Part shown: in pieces, positions 18,714 to 28,147 of the stretch
Numbering within the stretch: position 1 is the first letter of the stretch
How the letters are laid out: every line of letters begins with the position of its first letter
Assembly: GCF_009764685.1 (NCBI RefSeq)
Contig: NZ_VHLM01000010.1
Span: forward strand, 186,001-250,000
DNA: 64,000 bases
Direction: 5' to 3'
Source of the DNA: Flavobacterium sp. I-STPP5a
GTDB lineage: Bacteria > Bacteroidota > Bacteroidia > Flavobacteriales > Flavobacteriaceae
Translations under genes and position numbers: made by a program
The notes under the pieces: model-generated
What the model was told of the DNA's origin: nothing
Database searches by the model: none
What the model saw: the letters and a program-made list of their open reading frames with translations, nothing else

Positions 18714-19484
18714 ATGAGTTTGAATTCAAATAACCCGTTTTTAAATAGTAAAAGATTTTCAACTGCTGTTTCAAAAAGTGAAGAGATAAATCAAGCAACA
18801 ATCATTGATTACAATGATGAAATGACCATTTCTGGTACAATAAACAAGAGCTTACTATTGTTTATGATTCTAATAGGATCGGCTACCGTAATCTGGTGGC
18901 TTACTTTTAATGGAATGAATCCATTTGTCCCAGCTATTGGTGGTGCGGTAGTAGGATTAGTACTAGTCCTTATAGCTGCTTTTAAACCGCAATTGTCGCC
19001 TTACTTAGCGCCAGGATATACCCTTTTTGAAGGTTTATTTATTGGTGCAGTTTCGGCTATTTTTGAGGCGTTATATACGGGTATAGTAATTCAAGCTGTT
19101 GGCGCTACTTTTATTACTTTTATGATCTGCCTTGGTTTGTATAAATATAAAATTGTACAGGTAAATGAACAATTCAAATCGGTTGTTATAGCTGCAACAC
19201 TAGCTATAGGAACGTACTATTTAATTTCTTGGTTACTGTCAATGTTTACTAGTTTTGTTCCTGTACATCATGGTAATTCTTGGATAAGCATAGGAATAAG
19301 TGTTTTTGTAATTGTAATTGCTTCTCTAAATTTATTTTTAGATTTTGATAGAATTGAAAAAGGAGTTCAAGAGAGAATGCCTAAGTATATGGAATGGTAT
19401 GGCGCAATGGGTTTAATGATAACGCTGGTATGGCTTTACATAGAATTCCTTAGATTGCTCAGTAAATTAAACAGTAGAAACTAG
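18714..19484 (+). CDS. Bax inhibitor-1/YccA family membrane protein
   Basis: I choose ATG 18714 (MSLNSNNPFLNSKRF) because the frame upstream overlaps the pyk terminator and has no conserved sequence. The 256-residue product has about seven membrane segments after a soluble N terminus of some 60 residues, including GLFIGAVSAIFE and the C-terminal LNLFLDFDRIEKG, which are conserved in the bacterial YccA-like group. Proteins of this fold act in the inner membrane and may leak calcium or modulate FtsH; the role here is not known. Confidence 0.85.
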   Translation: MSLNSNNPFLNSKRFSTAVSKSEEINQATIIDYNDEMTISGTINKSLLLFMILIGSATVIWWLTFNGMNPFVPAIGGAVVGLVLVLIAAFKPQLSPYLAPGYTLFEGLFIGAVSAIFEALYTGIVIQAVGATFITFMICLGLYKYKIVQVNEQFKSVVIAATLAIGTYYLISWLLSMFTSFVPVHHGNSWISIGISVFVIVIASLNLFLDFDRIEKGVQERMPKYMEWYGAMGLMITLVWLYIEFLRLLSKLNSRN

Positions 19485-19496
19485 TATTGTTTTAAT

Positions 19497-19543
19497 AAAA
19501 AAAAACCTTTTCAAAACTATTTTTTTTGGAAAGGTTTTTTTTA
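19497..19543. terminator. Bidirectional terminator
   Basis: AAAAAACCTTTTC pairs with GGAAAGGTTTTTT across a T-rich loop, with A- and T-runs on both sides. It lies between the convergent Bax inhibitor-like gene and the permease gene. Confidence 0.7.
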
Positions 19544-19734
19544 TTGCGTTTCTGGACTACCGAATAGCAAAAACTAAAATATGGGGCAAAAGCAAATTTT
19601 GCAATCAATTAAAAAAAGTTTAAGTGACTTCAATTGTAAAATTTATTTTAGGGTTATCAGCTTCTTTTTTGAGATAAAAGTTATTGGCTGTTTGTAGTCA
19701 CAATATGAATGCATTAAATATTCAAGTGTGAATT

Positions 19735-20934
19735 TTAGTCTAACAACCGCTTACTCACGCGGCTACTTGCTATCAGTGAAGCAATAAAACCCAGCGATAC
19801 AATGGTTCCCATCACTATGAGAACATTTTCAAGAGAGAAAACAACGGGATAGGCTAGTGTAGGAGTAATCATAATCAACTGGAAATGCTCTTGAAGCAAA
19901 ACAATAATAATCCCAATAGTTAATCCTATAATGCCACCAAAAACACTCAATAAAGTACCTTGAAGTAAGAATATTTTGCGTAAATCTTTTATTTCAGTAC
20001 CCAGGTTATATAGTGTTTTTAAATTCCCTTTTTTGTCCAAAATCATCATTATCAAAGCGCCAATTAAGTTAAAAAGTGCCACCACAATCACTAATGTAAA
20101 AATTAAATACACAGCAATATTCTCTGTGTTTAGCATTTTATAAAGAGCCTCGTTGAGTTGGGCTCGGTTTTTTACCGTGATTTTATGGCTAAAAATGGAG
20201 TTTAATTGAGATGTAATTGCCTTTTCATCGGCTGTTTTAGATACTTTAAATTCTATTCCCGAAACTTGATTGGGTTTGTATTCCAGTAATTCTTGGGCTA
20301 AACCCAAGTCAGCAAAAACATACTTTGAGTCTAAGTCATCGTTAATATTATAGATGCCTACAGGTATTACACCGGTTTTATTAAAGGCTTGTTCAGGATT
20401 TTCAATGGCGCCTTTTCCTGGTTTTGGAACTAAAACTTCCAGTTGATTATTGAAATCCAACAATCCCATGGAGAATTTTTGAGCTATTCCATAGCCTACA
20501 ACTACTTGGTATGTATCTGGGCTAAGCCATTGCCCGTTAAAAAGTTTTGTATCAAGGGCATTTACTTTATTAAAATTGTGGTCCACTCCTTTAAGAGTAG
20601 CAACTTCTTGCTTTCCATCAAAAGTAAACAAAACCCGCTCTTCAATAATTTTGGAATAAGTAACAATGCCGTCAATTTTTTTAATCTGCTTTTCCTGACT
20701 TGGTAAAACAAAGAAAGATTTACCCAGAGTGCTGCCTATTTTTAAATCAGGATCTATATCATTTGCAAACGAAAGACTAAACACTTTAAGTCCGCTAAAC
20801 ACTGATAAAACCACAAATAAAGCCATCGCACCAACAATAATTCCCAAACTGGCAATCCGATTGATGATGTTAATAGCATTATTTTTGCTATTGCTTTTAA
20901 GGTAACGTTTGGCTATATAAAGCGGAAAATTCAA
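19735..20934 (-). CDS. ABC transporter permease, LolC/LolE-like (FtsX family)
   Basis: The 399-residue inner-membrane protein has one N-terminal membrane helix (LGIIVGAMALFVVLSVFSGL at about 31-50), a large periplasmic domain, and three C-terminal helices ending SRVSKRLLD. This 1+3 topology and the opening FPLYIAKRYLKSNSKNN are typical of lipoprotein-releasing permeases. No ATPase gene is adjacent, so it would need a LolD encoded elsewhere. It directly follows rbfA on the minus strand, three bases away. Confidence 0.85.
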   Translation of the reverse strand: MNFPLYIAKRYLKSNSKNNAINIINRIASLGIIVGAMALFVVLSVFSGLKVFSLSFANDIDPDLKIGSTLGKSFFVLPSQEKQIKKIDGIVTYSKIIEERVLFTFDGKQEVATLKGVDHNFNKVNALDTKLFNGQWLSPDTYQVVVGYGIAQKFSMGLLDFNNQLEVLVPKPGKGAIENPEQAFNKTGVIPVGIYNINDDLDSKYVFADLGLAQELLEYKPNQVSGIEFKVSKTADEKAITSQLNSIFSHKITVKNRAQLNEALYKMLNTENIAVYLIFTLVIVVALFNLIGALIMMILDKKGNLKTLYNLGTEIKDLRKIFLLQGTLLSVFGGIIGLTIGIIIVLLQEHFQLIMITPTLAYPVVFSLENVLIVMGTIVSLGFIASLIASSRVSKRLLD

Positions 20935-20937
20935 AGG

Positions 20938-21330
20938 TTATTGAAATCTACGTTTGTCTAATAAATCTCTGTTTTCAATAGGATTGTCTCGGTTAGCAAG
21001 AGCATTGTCTATTTTTTCAATATAGTCTAAAGAGTCGTCAATAAAGAAAACCAAATTTGGTACTTTTCTCAATTGCAAACGAACACGTTGAGACAAGTCA
21101 TGCTTTATATTCTTAGAATTTGATTTTACAGCCTCCAGAATTTCATTTGCTTTTTCTTGAGGAAATACACTTAAATGCACCGTAGCTACTGATAAATCTG
21201 TAGTCACCGTAACCTTGGATACCGAAATGACTAAGTTTGCCAATCCGTTTTTTCTCACTTCACCTTGCAGAATGTCAACCAAATCTTTTTGGATCACCCC
21301 ACCTATTTTTTTCTGTCTATTTGTTTCCAT
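20938..21330 (-). CDS. rbfA: 30S ribosome-binding factor A
   Basis: This 130-residue KH-like protein helps mature the 16S rRNA 5' end in 30S subunits. Typical features are the opening RQKKIGGVIQKDLVDIL, the VSKVTVTTDLSVATVHLSVF strands, and LRLRKVPNLVFFIDDSLDY-like sequence toward the C terminus. It shares a transcript with the LolC/E-like gene. Confidence 0.93.
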   Translation of the reverse strand: METNRQKKIGGVIQKDLVDILQGEVRKNGLANLVISVSKVTVTTDLSVATVHLSVFPQEKANEILEAVKSNSKNIKHDLSQRVRLQLRKVPNLVFFIDDSLDYIEKIDNALANRDNPIENRDLLDKRRFQ

Positions 21331-21407
21331 GCTGCAAAAATACTACTTTTAAGTTTTATCCCGAAGTTTCGGCGCAAATTTTAAAAAGTAACCTATTAAT
21401 ACACGTA

Positions 21408-21501
21408 TTTTTAGGAGCTATTTCCTGCTGTTCACTATATCTTTTTATAAGGTGATGAAAAATCACCTCATAAAAAGGATGCCGTTTCCATCAGGGCTAG
21501 G
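21408..21501 (-). repeat. Interspersed hairpin element, copy 1
   Basis: Read on the minus strand it begins CCTAGCCCTGATGGAAACGG, continues into a perfect stem around AGGTGAT/ATCACCT with A/T arms, and ends GTGAACAGCAGGAAATAGC followed by TCCTAAAAA. Both ends match copies at 35101 and 61791, while the central stem is unrelated in sequence. It lies between rbfA and the helicase gene. Confidence 0.75.
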
Positions 21502-21569
21502 AGATCCCGTGCAGTAGTGCGCTATTTCTATAAAATGATAAGTAAAATTCAATATTTAAAAATATCAAT

Positions 21570-24500
21570 TTGGAACCTAAAATAAATCCAGTTTCGGCTC
21601 CCTCACCTTTGGGAAGTCCGGACGCTTCGGTAGGGGAGGGGAAACCTTCTTTCTCTATATATGACGCTTCTGCAGGTTCTGGAAAAACCTATGCGTTAGT
21701 CAAAGAATACCTTAAGATAATTCTTGTTGCAACAAAAAACGATGCCTATCGCAACATTCTGGCCATCACGTTTACCAATAAAGCGGTACACGAAATGAAA
21801 TCCCGGATCGTAGGCAGTTTATCTGAGTTTGCAAAGGAAGAACCCAACCAAAAGGCGCAGGACTTAATGCAGGATTTAGCTTCAGATACCAAACTCTCTA
21901 TTATCCAAATCAAAACCAAATCACAGCAAATCATTAAGCATATTATTCACAATTATGCTGCCTTTGATATTTCTACCATTGATAAATTTACCCACAAAGT
22001 GATTCGGGCTTTTGCTCATGACCTGAATCTTCCCATGACTTTTGAAGTCACTTTGGACACTGAAAATTTATTGACAGAAGCTGTTGATGCCATTATTGCT
22101 CAAGCTGGAGAAGATGAAACATTAACAAAATTGTTAATTGATTTCACAATGGAAAAAACAGATGATGATAAGTCATGGGATATATCTCGGGAAATTCTTC
22201 AAACTGGGAAACTGGTCTTGAATGAAAACAACCGAAATGAAATCACCCATTTTCAAGATAAATCCATCACTGAATTTGTCGAAGTCAAAAAAAAATTAGC
22301 CGAAACCTGTAAGATTCTTCAAAAAGAGAGCATCGTTTTAGCTGAAGAAGCGTTGGCAATAATTGATAAAAACGGAATCAATCTTAAATCCTTTTCGGCA
22401 GGACATTTCCCCAATCATTTAGTTGCCATTAAAGAGGGGAAATACAATCCTAAAAATAAAACCTATCATGAATTTGATGATATAAAAATTAATAAAACAG
22501 CACAAGACAGAGCCGTAATAGAAAGTATCATTCCTAATTTACTTCAGCTTTTAGACAGTATTTATAAACTGCATGATAAAATAAATTTTTACAAAGCATT
22601 CTTAAAAAACATTACACCTTTATCATTATTGAATACAGTAAGTAATGAATTGGCCAAAATACAACAGGAGCAAAATGTCCTTTCAATAGCTGAGTTTAAT
22701 GCCATCATTCATAGAGAAATTCAAAATCAGCCAGCGCCCTTTATATACGAGAGATTAGGAGAGCGTTACCGACATTTTTTCATAGATGAATTCCAGGATA
22801 CTTCCGAAATGCAATGGCAAAACCTGATTCCGTTAATTGACAATGCACTTTCAGGTCAGGACGATTACGGAGTAAAAGGGACTTTGATGATAGTAGGAGA
22901 TCCCAAACAATCTATTTACAGATGGCGTGGTGGTAAAGCAGAACAGTTTATTGAATTAAGTAAGGATCAAAACCCATTTAGTAATCCGGATAAAAGACTG
23001 GAACATTTAGACAAAAATTATCGTTCCTATTCCCAGATAATTGAGTTTAACAATGATTTTTTTAAGTTAATTTCAAATGAATTTGAGCACCCAGATTATA
23101 AAGATTTGTATGAAAACCACAGCTATCAAAAAACGAATGATAAAAAAGGAGGGCATGTAAACATTTCATTTATCCCAAAACCAGAAAAAGGAGAAGAGGA
23201 ATATGATATAAATCTAGATGAGGAAAGTAAGAGCAAAATAGATTTATACGTTGAAGCCACTTTGAAAACCATTCAAAAAACGCTTCAACAAGGTTTTCAA
23301 TATAAAGATATTGTGGTACTCACCAGAAAACGAAGTCAAGGAATTGCCATTGCTAATTATTTAACAGAGCAAGGAGTTCCACTTTTGTCATCGGAGACTT
23401 TGATGATTCAAAATGCCACCGAAGTACGATTGATTATTCATTTATTAAAATATTTAAAAAACAGCTCCGATTTAGAGTCTAAGGCAAATTTCCTTCAATA
23501 CATAGCTCAAAACAGTCAAGACAAGCTGCCTGTTCATGATTTTATTGCCCAAGGAATGGCTTTGCATAAAGAAATTGATTTTGAAACGTGGTTACTCGGC
23601 TTTGATGTTTCACTTTCGTTTCAAAACATTCGAAAAAAATCATTGTATGAGGCGGTAGAAACTATAATTAGTAAATTCCTCTCCCCATCCCTCTCCAAAG
23701 GAAAGGGTGACGAAGCGGCTAATGGTTTGGATAAAAATGTTATAGCTGAATCACATAAGTTAGGATACATGACCGGTGGAAATTATGCTCATCTTTTAAA
23801 CGAAAAAGCAAAAGAAAAGAGAAAAGAGCCAACGCCTGCTGAGAAAGTTCTTTGGATGGAGCTTAAATCTAAGTCACTAGATGATCATAAATTTAGGCAG
23901 CAACACTTAATAGATGATTTTATTGTTGATTTTGTTTGCTTGTCAAAAAAACTAGTTATTGAAGTAGATGGAGAGTATCATTTTACCGATGAACAAGCTG
24001 TGCTAGATAGTAATAGAACCAATACGCTCAATAAGTTAGGATATAAAGTTATCCGATTTACTAATGGTCAAGTGTTAAAAAATATATCAGAGGTTTTAAA
24101 AGAAATCAAAAAGGAGCTAATGGTTCAGGAGAATTCTCTAGATATTATTGCTCCAGTTTCATCTCCCTCCCTTTTGGGGAGTCCCGACGCTTCGGGAGGG
24201 GAGGGGAATGCCTACGTTCAGTATTTCTTAGACATTGTTCTGGAAAGAGATATTCGCAATCAAGCAGGAATTTCAGATTTCTTGAATTTTTGGGATAAAA
24301 ATGCAGAGAAATTTAGTATTCCTTCACCAGAGGGAACGAATGCCGTTCGAATAATGACCATTCATAAATCAAAAGGATTGGAGTTTCCAGTTGTTATTTT
24401 TCCTTTTGCCGAGGAAGATTACAATAGAAAACCAAAAGACAAACTTTGGTTGCATGCTGAGGAGGAGGATTTTGGTTTGCCAAAAGTTTTAATTGATAAT

Positions 24501-25316
24501 AGTAGTGCAGTAGAGGGATTTGGTGAAGCGGCAGCAGCGGTATACTATCAAAAAAAACAGGAAGAATTGCTTGATAATATTAATGTTCTATACGTGGCTT
24601 TAACTCGTGCAGAGGAACAGTTGTATGTGATTTCAAATATGAATCTATCTAGTAAAGGCGAAATTCCAAAGAATAATATGTGTAGCTTTTTCATTAATTA
24701 TCTAGATCATAAAATTGGTTTTGATGAGCAAAAATTAGAATATGAATTGGGTGTACCAGTCAAGTTGTCCTTGGTAAAGCAACATGTTGATACTTCAAAA
24801 ACAATTCCTGTTGTTTCAGAAATTTTGAATCCAAAGAATATTAAAATTGCACAACGCGAATCTATAATGTGGGGAACGCAGCAACAAGAAGCCATTGAAT
24901 ACGGAAATTTAATTCATGAAATTTTATCCTTTGTAAAAACAAAAAAGGATGTTGACATAGCCATTACAAAAGCATTAGAAAATGGTTTAATTTCCTATCA
25001 GCAGCAAGAAACGGTTTTGGCTACCATTCAAGAAATTGTGAATCATCCTGAATTAGAAATTTGTTTCTCAGAGGGGAATCAGGTTTTAAATGAGCAAACC
25101 ATCATTCAAAAACAAGCAAAATCTATAAAACCAGACCGTATGGTGGTCACTCCAAATAGAGAAGTGCTGTTGGTAGATTATAAAACAGGGTCTCATAATG
25201 TAAAGTACCAACAACAATTAGAAAGTTATCAGTCGGCAATAGAGTTGATGGGTTATAAAGTGACAAAAAAAGCACTTATTTATATCGGAAAAGAAATCGA
25301 AGTAGTAAATTTGTAA
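21570..25316 (+). CDS. AddA/RecB-like helicase-nuclease with an in-frame DUF559 endonuclease insertion
   Basis: The host protein is a UvrD-type helicase: Walker A ASAGSGKT near 33-40, DEFQDTS near 406, GDPKQSIYRWRGG near 443, TIHKSKGLEFP near 930 and YVALTRAEEQLYV near 1008. A C-terminal PD-(D/E)XK nuclease carries HEILSF and VDYKTGS (about 1203). It should unwind and resect broken DNA with the AddB-like protein at 28148. Two insertions interrupt it. One is a GC-rich palindrome giving PSPLGSPDASVGEG near residues 11-25. The other is about 176 residues (705-880) carrying a DUF559 endonuclease, between helicase motifs IV and V. The frame is open throughout, so a chimeric protein is expected. 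The start is GTG/ATG-poor; the used TTG at 21570 is the best in-frame choice but uncertain. Confidence 0.88.
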   Translation: MEPKINPVSAPSPLGSPDASVGEGKPSFSIYDASAGSGKTYALVKEYLKIILVATKNDAYRNILAITFTNKAVHEMKSRIVGSLSEFAKEEPNQKAQDLMQDLASDTKLSIIQIKTKSQQIIKHIIHNYAAFDISTIDKFTHKVIRAFAHDLNLPMTFEVTLDTENLLTEAVDAIIAQAGEDETLTKLLIDFTMEKTDDDKSWDISREILQTGKLVLNENNRNEITHFQDKSITEFVEVKKKLAETCKILQKESIVLAEEALAIIDKNGINLKSFSAGHFPNHLVAIKEGKYNPKNKTYHEFDDIKINKTAQDRAVIESIIPNLLQLLDSIYKLHDKINFYKAFLKNITPLSLLNTVSNELAKIQQEQNVLSIAEFNAIIHREIQNQPAPFIYERLGERYRHFFIDEFQDTSEMQWQNLIPLIDNALSGQDDYGVKGTLMIVGDPKQSIYRWRGGKAEQFIELSKDQNPFSNPDKRLEHLDKNYRSYSQIIEFNNDFFKLISNEFEHPDYKDLYENHSYQKTNDKKGGHVNISFIPKPEKGEEEYDINLDEESKSKIDLYVEATLKTIQKTLQQGFQYKDIVVLTRKRSQGIAIANYLTEQGVPLLSSETLMIQNATEVRLIIHLLKYLKNSSDLESKANFLQYIAQNSQDKLPVHDFIAQGMALHKEIDFETWLLGFDVSLSFQNIRKKSLYEAVETIISKFLSPSLSKGKGDEAANGLDKNVIAESHKLGYMTGGNYAHLLNEKAKEKRKEPTPAEKVLWMELKSKSLDDHKFRQQHLIDDFIVDFVCLSKKLVIEVDGEYHFTDEQAVLDSNRTNTLNKLGYKVIRFTNGQVLKNISEVLKEIKKELMVQENSLDIIAPVSSPSLLGSPDASGGEGNAYVQYFLDIVLERDIRNQAGISDFLNFWDKNAEKFSIPSPEGTNAVRIMTIHKSKGLEFPVVIFPFAEEDYNRKPKDKLWLHAEEEDFGLPKVLIDNSSAVEGFGEAAAAVYYQKKQEELLDNINVLYVALTRAEEQLYVISNMNLSSKGEIPKNNMCSFFINYLDHKIGFDEQKLEYELGVPVKLSLVKQHVDTSKTIPVVSEILNPKNIKIAQRESIMWGTQQQEAIEYGNLIHEILSFVKTKKDVDIAITKALENGLISYQQQETVLATIQEIVNHPELEICFSEGNQVLNEQTIIQKQAKSIKPDRMVVTPNREVLLVDYKTGSHNVKYQQQLESYQSAIELMGYKVTKKALIYIGKEIEVVNL
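21594..21650 (+). repeat. In-frame GC-rich palindrome near the helicase N terminus
   Basis: CTCCCTCACC and GTAGGGGAGG arms enclose a central GTCCGGACGCTTC. It encodes SAPSPLGSPDASVGEG, right before the conserved PSFSIYDASAGSGKT. A close copy lies at 24154-24207 in the same gene and frame. Confidence 0.75.
23683..24210 (+). mobile_element. DUF559 endonuclease insertion inside the helicase gene
   Basis: The insert starts at a palindromic segment (CCCTCTCC AAA GGAAAGGG, near 23692-23709) and ends in the second GC-rich palindrome near 24154-24207. Between them lies a DUF559 (Vsr-fold) domain, about residues 744-851: EPTPAEKVLWMELKSKSL, HKFRQQHLIDDFIVDFVCL, LVIEVDGEYHFTDEQ and LGYKVIRFTNGQVLKNI. 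The Asp/Glu and His of the VIEVDGEYH core are intact, so activity is plausible. Helicase sequence before (SLYEAVETIISKF) and after (YVQYFLDIVLERDI) the insert looks like it was once contiguous. Whether it moves as a unit is inference. Confidence 0.8.
24154..24207 (+). repeat. In-frame GC-rich palindrome at the end of the DUF559 insert
   Basis: CTCCCTCCC and GGGAGGGGAG arms enclose TTTTGGGGAGTCCCGACGCTTC. It encodes SSPSLLGSPDASGGEG, nearly identical in DNA and reading frame to the N-terminal copy at 21594-21650. Confidence 0.8.
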
Positions 25317-25364
25317 CTCAAAAATGAATAATTCGCAAAAAATAGAACTTTTAATAATTAGTTT

Positions 25365-26558
25365 ATGTACGGAAAAATAAAAGAACATCTTCAAGCAGAA
25401 TTGCAAACCATAGAAGATAACGGGATTTTTAAGAAAGAAAGAATAATAACCTCACCACAAGGTGCCGAAATTACAATAGCAACGGGAGAAACGGTACTTA
25501 ATTTTTGTGCAAACAATTATCTAGGATTGTCATCTCATCCAGAAGTAGTTCAGGCAGCAAAAGATGCGCTTGATACACATGGTTTTGGGATGTCATCTGT
25601 TCGTTTTATATGTGGTACACAAGACATACATAAAACATTAGAGAGAAAAATATCTGAGTTTTACGGTTTAGAGGACACAATATTATATGCGGCTGCATTT
25701 GATGCTAATGGTGGTGTTTTTGAGCCATTATTGGGGGAGCATGATGCCATAATTTCGGATAGTTTAAATCACGCCTCTATTATAGATGGTGTGCGTTTGT
25801 GTAAAGCAGCTCGTTACCGTTACGAAAACTCAAATATGGAGGATTTAGAACAGCAACTGATAAAAGCTACTGAGGCGGGAACCCGATTCAAGTTAATTGT
25901 AACTGATGGTGTTTTCTCTATGGACGGATTAGTGGCTCCATTAGATAAAATTTGTGATCTAGCGGATAAGTATGATGCTATGGTTATGGTAGATGAGTGC
26001 CATGCTGCAGGTTTTATTGGGGCAACCGGAAAAGGTACGCTCGAGGCAAAAGGTGTAATGGGTAGAGTAGATATTGTTACAGGAACTCTAGGGAAAGCCC
26101 TAGGTGGAGCTATGGGCGGATACACTACAGCAAAAAAAGAAATTATAGAAATCTTGCGTCAACGTTCAAGACCGTACTTGTTTTCTAATTCACTAGCGCC
26201 ATCAATTGTAGGTGCTTCAATAAAGGTTTTTGAACTATTAGAGAAAGATACCACTTTACGTGATAAACTAGAATGGAATACAAATTATTTCAAAAACGGA
26301 ATGAAAAAAGCTGGTTTTGACATTATAGATGGTGATTCGGCAATTGTACCAGTAATGCTTTATGATGCAAAATTATCACAAACAATGGCTGATGAATTGC
26401 TGAAAAAGGGCATATATGTAATTGGATTCTTCTTTCCTGTAGTTCCAAAAGATAAAGCAAGAATTAGAGTGCAACTCTCTGCAGCACATACACAAGTGCA
26501 CTTAGATAAGGCAATTCAAGCATTTGTTGAAGTGGGTACAATGCTTAATATTATATAA
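25365..26558 (+). CDS. kbl: Glycine C-acetyltransferase (2-amino-3-ketobutyrate CoA ligase)
   Basis: This PLP enzyme of the alpha-oxoamine synthase family interconverts 2-amino-3-ketobutyrate plus CoA with glycine plus acetyl-CoA in threonine breakdown. The PLP lysine is Lys244 in [15 protein letters not shown], with the VDECHAAGF and [11 protein letters not shown] motifs also present. The 397-residue length is standard. It lies 48 bases after the helicase gene; no threonine dehydrogenase is next to it. Confidence 0.93.
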   Translation: MYGKIKEHLQAELQTIEDNGIFKKERIITSPQGAEITIATGETVLNFCANNYLGLSSHPEVVQAAKDALDTHGFGMSSVRFICGTQDIHKTLERKISEFYGLEDTILYAAAFDANGGVFEPLLGEHDAIISDSLNHASIIDGVRLCKAARYRYENSNMEDLEQQLIKATEAGTRFKLIVTDGVFSMDGLVAPLDKICDLADKYDAMVMVDECHAAGFIGATGKGTLEAKGVMGRVDIVTGTLGKALGGAMGGYTTAKKEIIEILRQRSRPYLFSNSLAPSIVGASIKVFELLEKDTTLRDKLEWNTNYFKNGMKKAGFDIIDGDSAIVPVMLYDAKLSQTMADELLKKGIYVIGFFFPVVPKDKARIRVQLSAAHTQVHLDKAIQAFVEVGTMLNII

Positions 26559-26601
26559 TTCCCACATTGAGCACGTAAATCGATTTTTTTTAACATTTCG
26601 T

Positions 26602-26632
26602 TTTGTAGTTTAAAATTTACGTGCTACTTTTG
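26602..26632 (+). promoter_or_regulatory. Promoter of the OmpA-family gene
   Basis: TTTG (26602-26605), a 19-base spacer and TACTTTTG (26625-26632) fit the consensus very well; ATG follows at 26669. Confidence 0.75.
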
Positions 26633-26668
26633 TTTATAATTAACTAAATGTAATTAAAAAATTTAAGT

Positions 26669-28084
26669 ATGAAACATCTTAACAAAATTTTTGTTGCTGC
26701 GATGATGGTGGTGGGATTTACATCTCAAGCACAAGATAGCAACAATCCTATTGCAATATCTTTCGGGGTAAATGCTATAGATACTAAAACTAGTGCAGGA
26801 GGAGGAAAAGGATGGGCTGATCGTCATTTCTCTCAACCATTTGCTGTAAAAGACAACTGGAATATTTTACCATCAGTATCGTACCTAAGCGTATCGAAAT
26901 ATGTTGGAGATAATTTCTCTGTAGGTCTTTCAGGATCTGTGAATAAAATTGATAAATGGGTAAGATTTAATCCAACTGCTGCTGGTAGAGATTCTCGTGG
27001 ATATGTAGTAAGCAATCCTGGAGACTTAATGTATTATGGAATTGATGCTACTATTAAATATAGTTTCATGAACATGATCAAATCAAAAGTTATTGATCCT
27101 TCTCTTTCTGTAGGTGGTGGATACACTTTCTTAGGAGATACTAGCTTTGGAACTTTAAATCCTGGAGCAGGTTTAACTTTCTGGTTCACTGAGAATGTAG
27201 GTCTTGAGTTAGTAACAAGATACAAAAAATCTTTCGGAGATGCAGAATTGCAAAGATCTCACTTTCAGCACTCTGCTGGTATTATCTTCAAATTTGGAGC
27301 TAAAGATACTGATGGAGACGGAATCTACGATAAAGAAGATGCTTGTCCAGATGTTGCTGGTTTAAAGCAATTCAACGGATGTCCTGATACTGATGGAGAC
27401 GGAATCCAAGATAGCGCTGACTCTTGCCCAGATACAGCAGGTTTACCAGCTTTAAATGGTTGTCCAGATGCTGATGGAGATGGTATAGCTGATAAAGATG
27501 ATGCTTGTCCTAGCGAAGCTGGTCCAGTTTCATTAAAAGGTTGTCCTGATACTGATGGAGATGGATTAGCTGATAAAAATGACAAATGTCCTACTGTAGC
27601 AGGTCCTAGAGATAACGCAGGTTGTCCTTGGCCAGATACTGATGGAGACAGTGTATTAGACAAAGATGATAAATGTCCTTCTGTAAAAGGTACAGTTGCT
27701 AACCAAGGTTGTCCTGAAGTTTCTGAAGAAGTGATGAAAACTTTAAATAACTACGGTAAAGTAATCTTATTTGATTCTGCTAAATCTACTTTCCAACAAG
27801 GTACTTATGCTGTTTTACAGTCTATTACTGCAATCTTGAAAGAATATCCAAATTCTAATTTCCAAATTGAAGGTCACACTGATAGCGATGGAAGTAATGT
27901 ATTAAACCAATCTTTATCTGAAAATAGAGCAGCTGCTGTTAAAAACTATTTAGTTGAAAACGGAATTGCTACTGAAAGATTAAAATCTACAGGTTTTGGA
28001 GAAACTAAACCAATTGCACCAAACAAAACTGCAAAAGGAAAAGCTGAAAACAGAAGAGTTGAGATTTCTTTGATCAAAGAATAA
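26669..28084 (+). CDS. OmpA-family outer-membrane protein with thrombospondin type-3 repeats
   Basis: A signal peptide (about 1-21, ending TSQAQ) is followed by a beta-barrel of about 190 residues. Five to six calcium-binding thrombospondin type-3 repeats of the DTDGDGI.D..D.CP form run from about 212 to 350. A C-terminal OmpA peptidoglycan-binding domain ([21 protein letters not shown]) ends the protein at 471. This order is that of abundant structural porins in Flavobacteriaceae that anchor the outer membrane to peptidoglycan. A strong promoter and terminator frame it as a single gene. Confidence 0.93.
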   Translation: MKHLNKIFVAAMMVVGFTSQAQDSNNPIAISFGVNAIDTKTSAGGGKGWADRHFSQPFAVKDNWNILPSVSYLSVSKYVGDNFSVGLSGSVNKIDKWVRFNPTAAGRDSRGYVVSNPGDLMYYGIDATIKYSFMNMIKSKVIDPSLSVGGGYTFLGDTSFGTLNPGAGLTFWFTENVGLELVTRYKKSFGDAELQRSHFQHSAGIIFKFGAKDTDGDGIYDKEDACPDVAGLKQFNGCPDTDGDGIQDSADSCPDTAGLPALNGCPDADGDGIADKDDACPSEAGPVSLKGCPDTDGDGLADKNDKCPTVAGPRDNAGCPWPDTDGDSVLDKDDKCPSVKGTVANQGCPEVSEEVMKTLNNYGKVILFDSAKSTFQQGTYAVLQSITAILKEYPNSNFQIEGHTDSDGSNVLNQSLSENRAAAVKNYLVENGIATERLKSTGFGETKPIAPNKTAKGKAENRRVEISLIKE

Positions 28085-28106
28085 TTTCCTCAAAATATTT
28101 ATAGAA

Positions 28107-28137
28107 AACGCCTCGATTTATCGGGGCGTTTTTTTTA
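28107..28137 (+). terminator. Terminator of the OmpA-family gene
   Basis: AACGCCTCGA pairs with TCGGGGCGTT, followed by a T-run. Confidence 0.85.
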
Positions 28138-28147
28138 TTTTTATAAA

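Noticed and set aside
21361..21410. Short CCGAAGTTTCGG palindrome near rbfA as a regulator site
   Set aside because: It is short, next to the hairpin element and without a second copy in the window; too weak to call.
23769..24122. DUF559 domain as a separate gene starting at the internal ATG 23769
   Set aside because: There is no stop codon before the helicase sequence resumes, so a free-standing endonuclease would still carry the helicase C terminus; in-frame insertion is the simpler reading. Internal initiation cannot be excluded.
23683..24210. Intein interpretation of the insertion
   Set aside because: I see no Cys/Ser at the first position with a terminal His-Asn and following Cys/Ser/Thr, nor splicing blocks; only the endonuclease and palindromes are present.
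27301..27720. Tandem repeats as a possible CRISPR or satellite array
   Set aside because: They are the coding repeats of calcium-binding thrombospondin type-3 modules in the OmpA-family gene; no CRISPR array was seen anywhere in the window.
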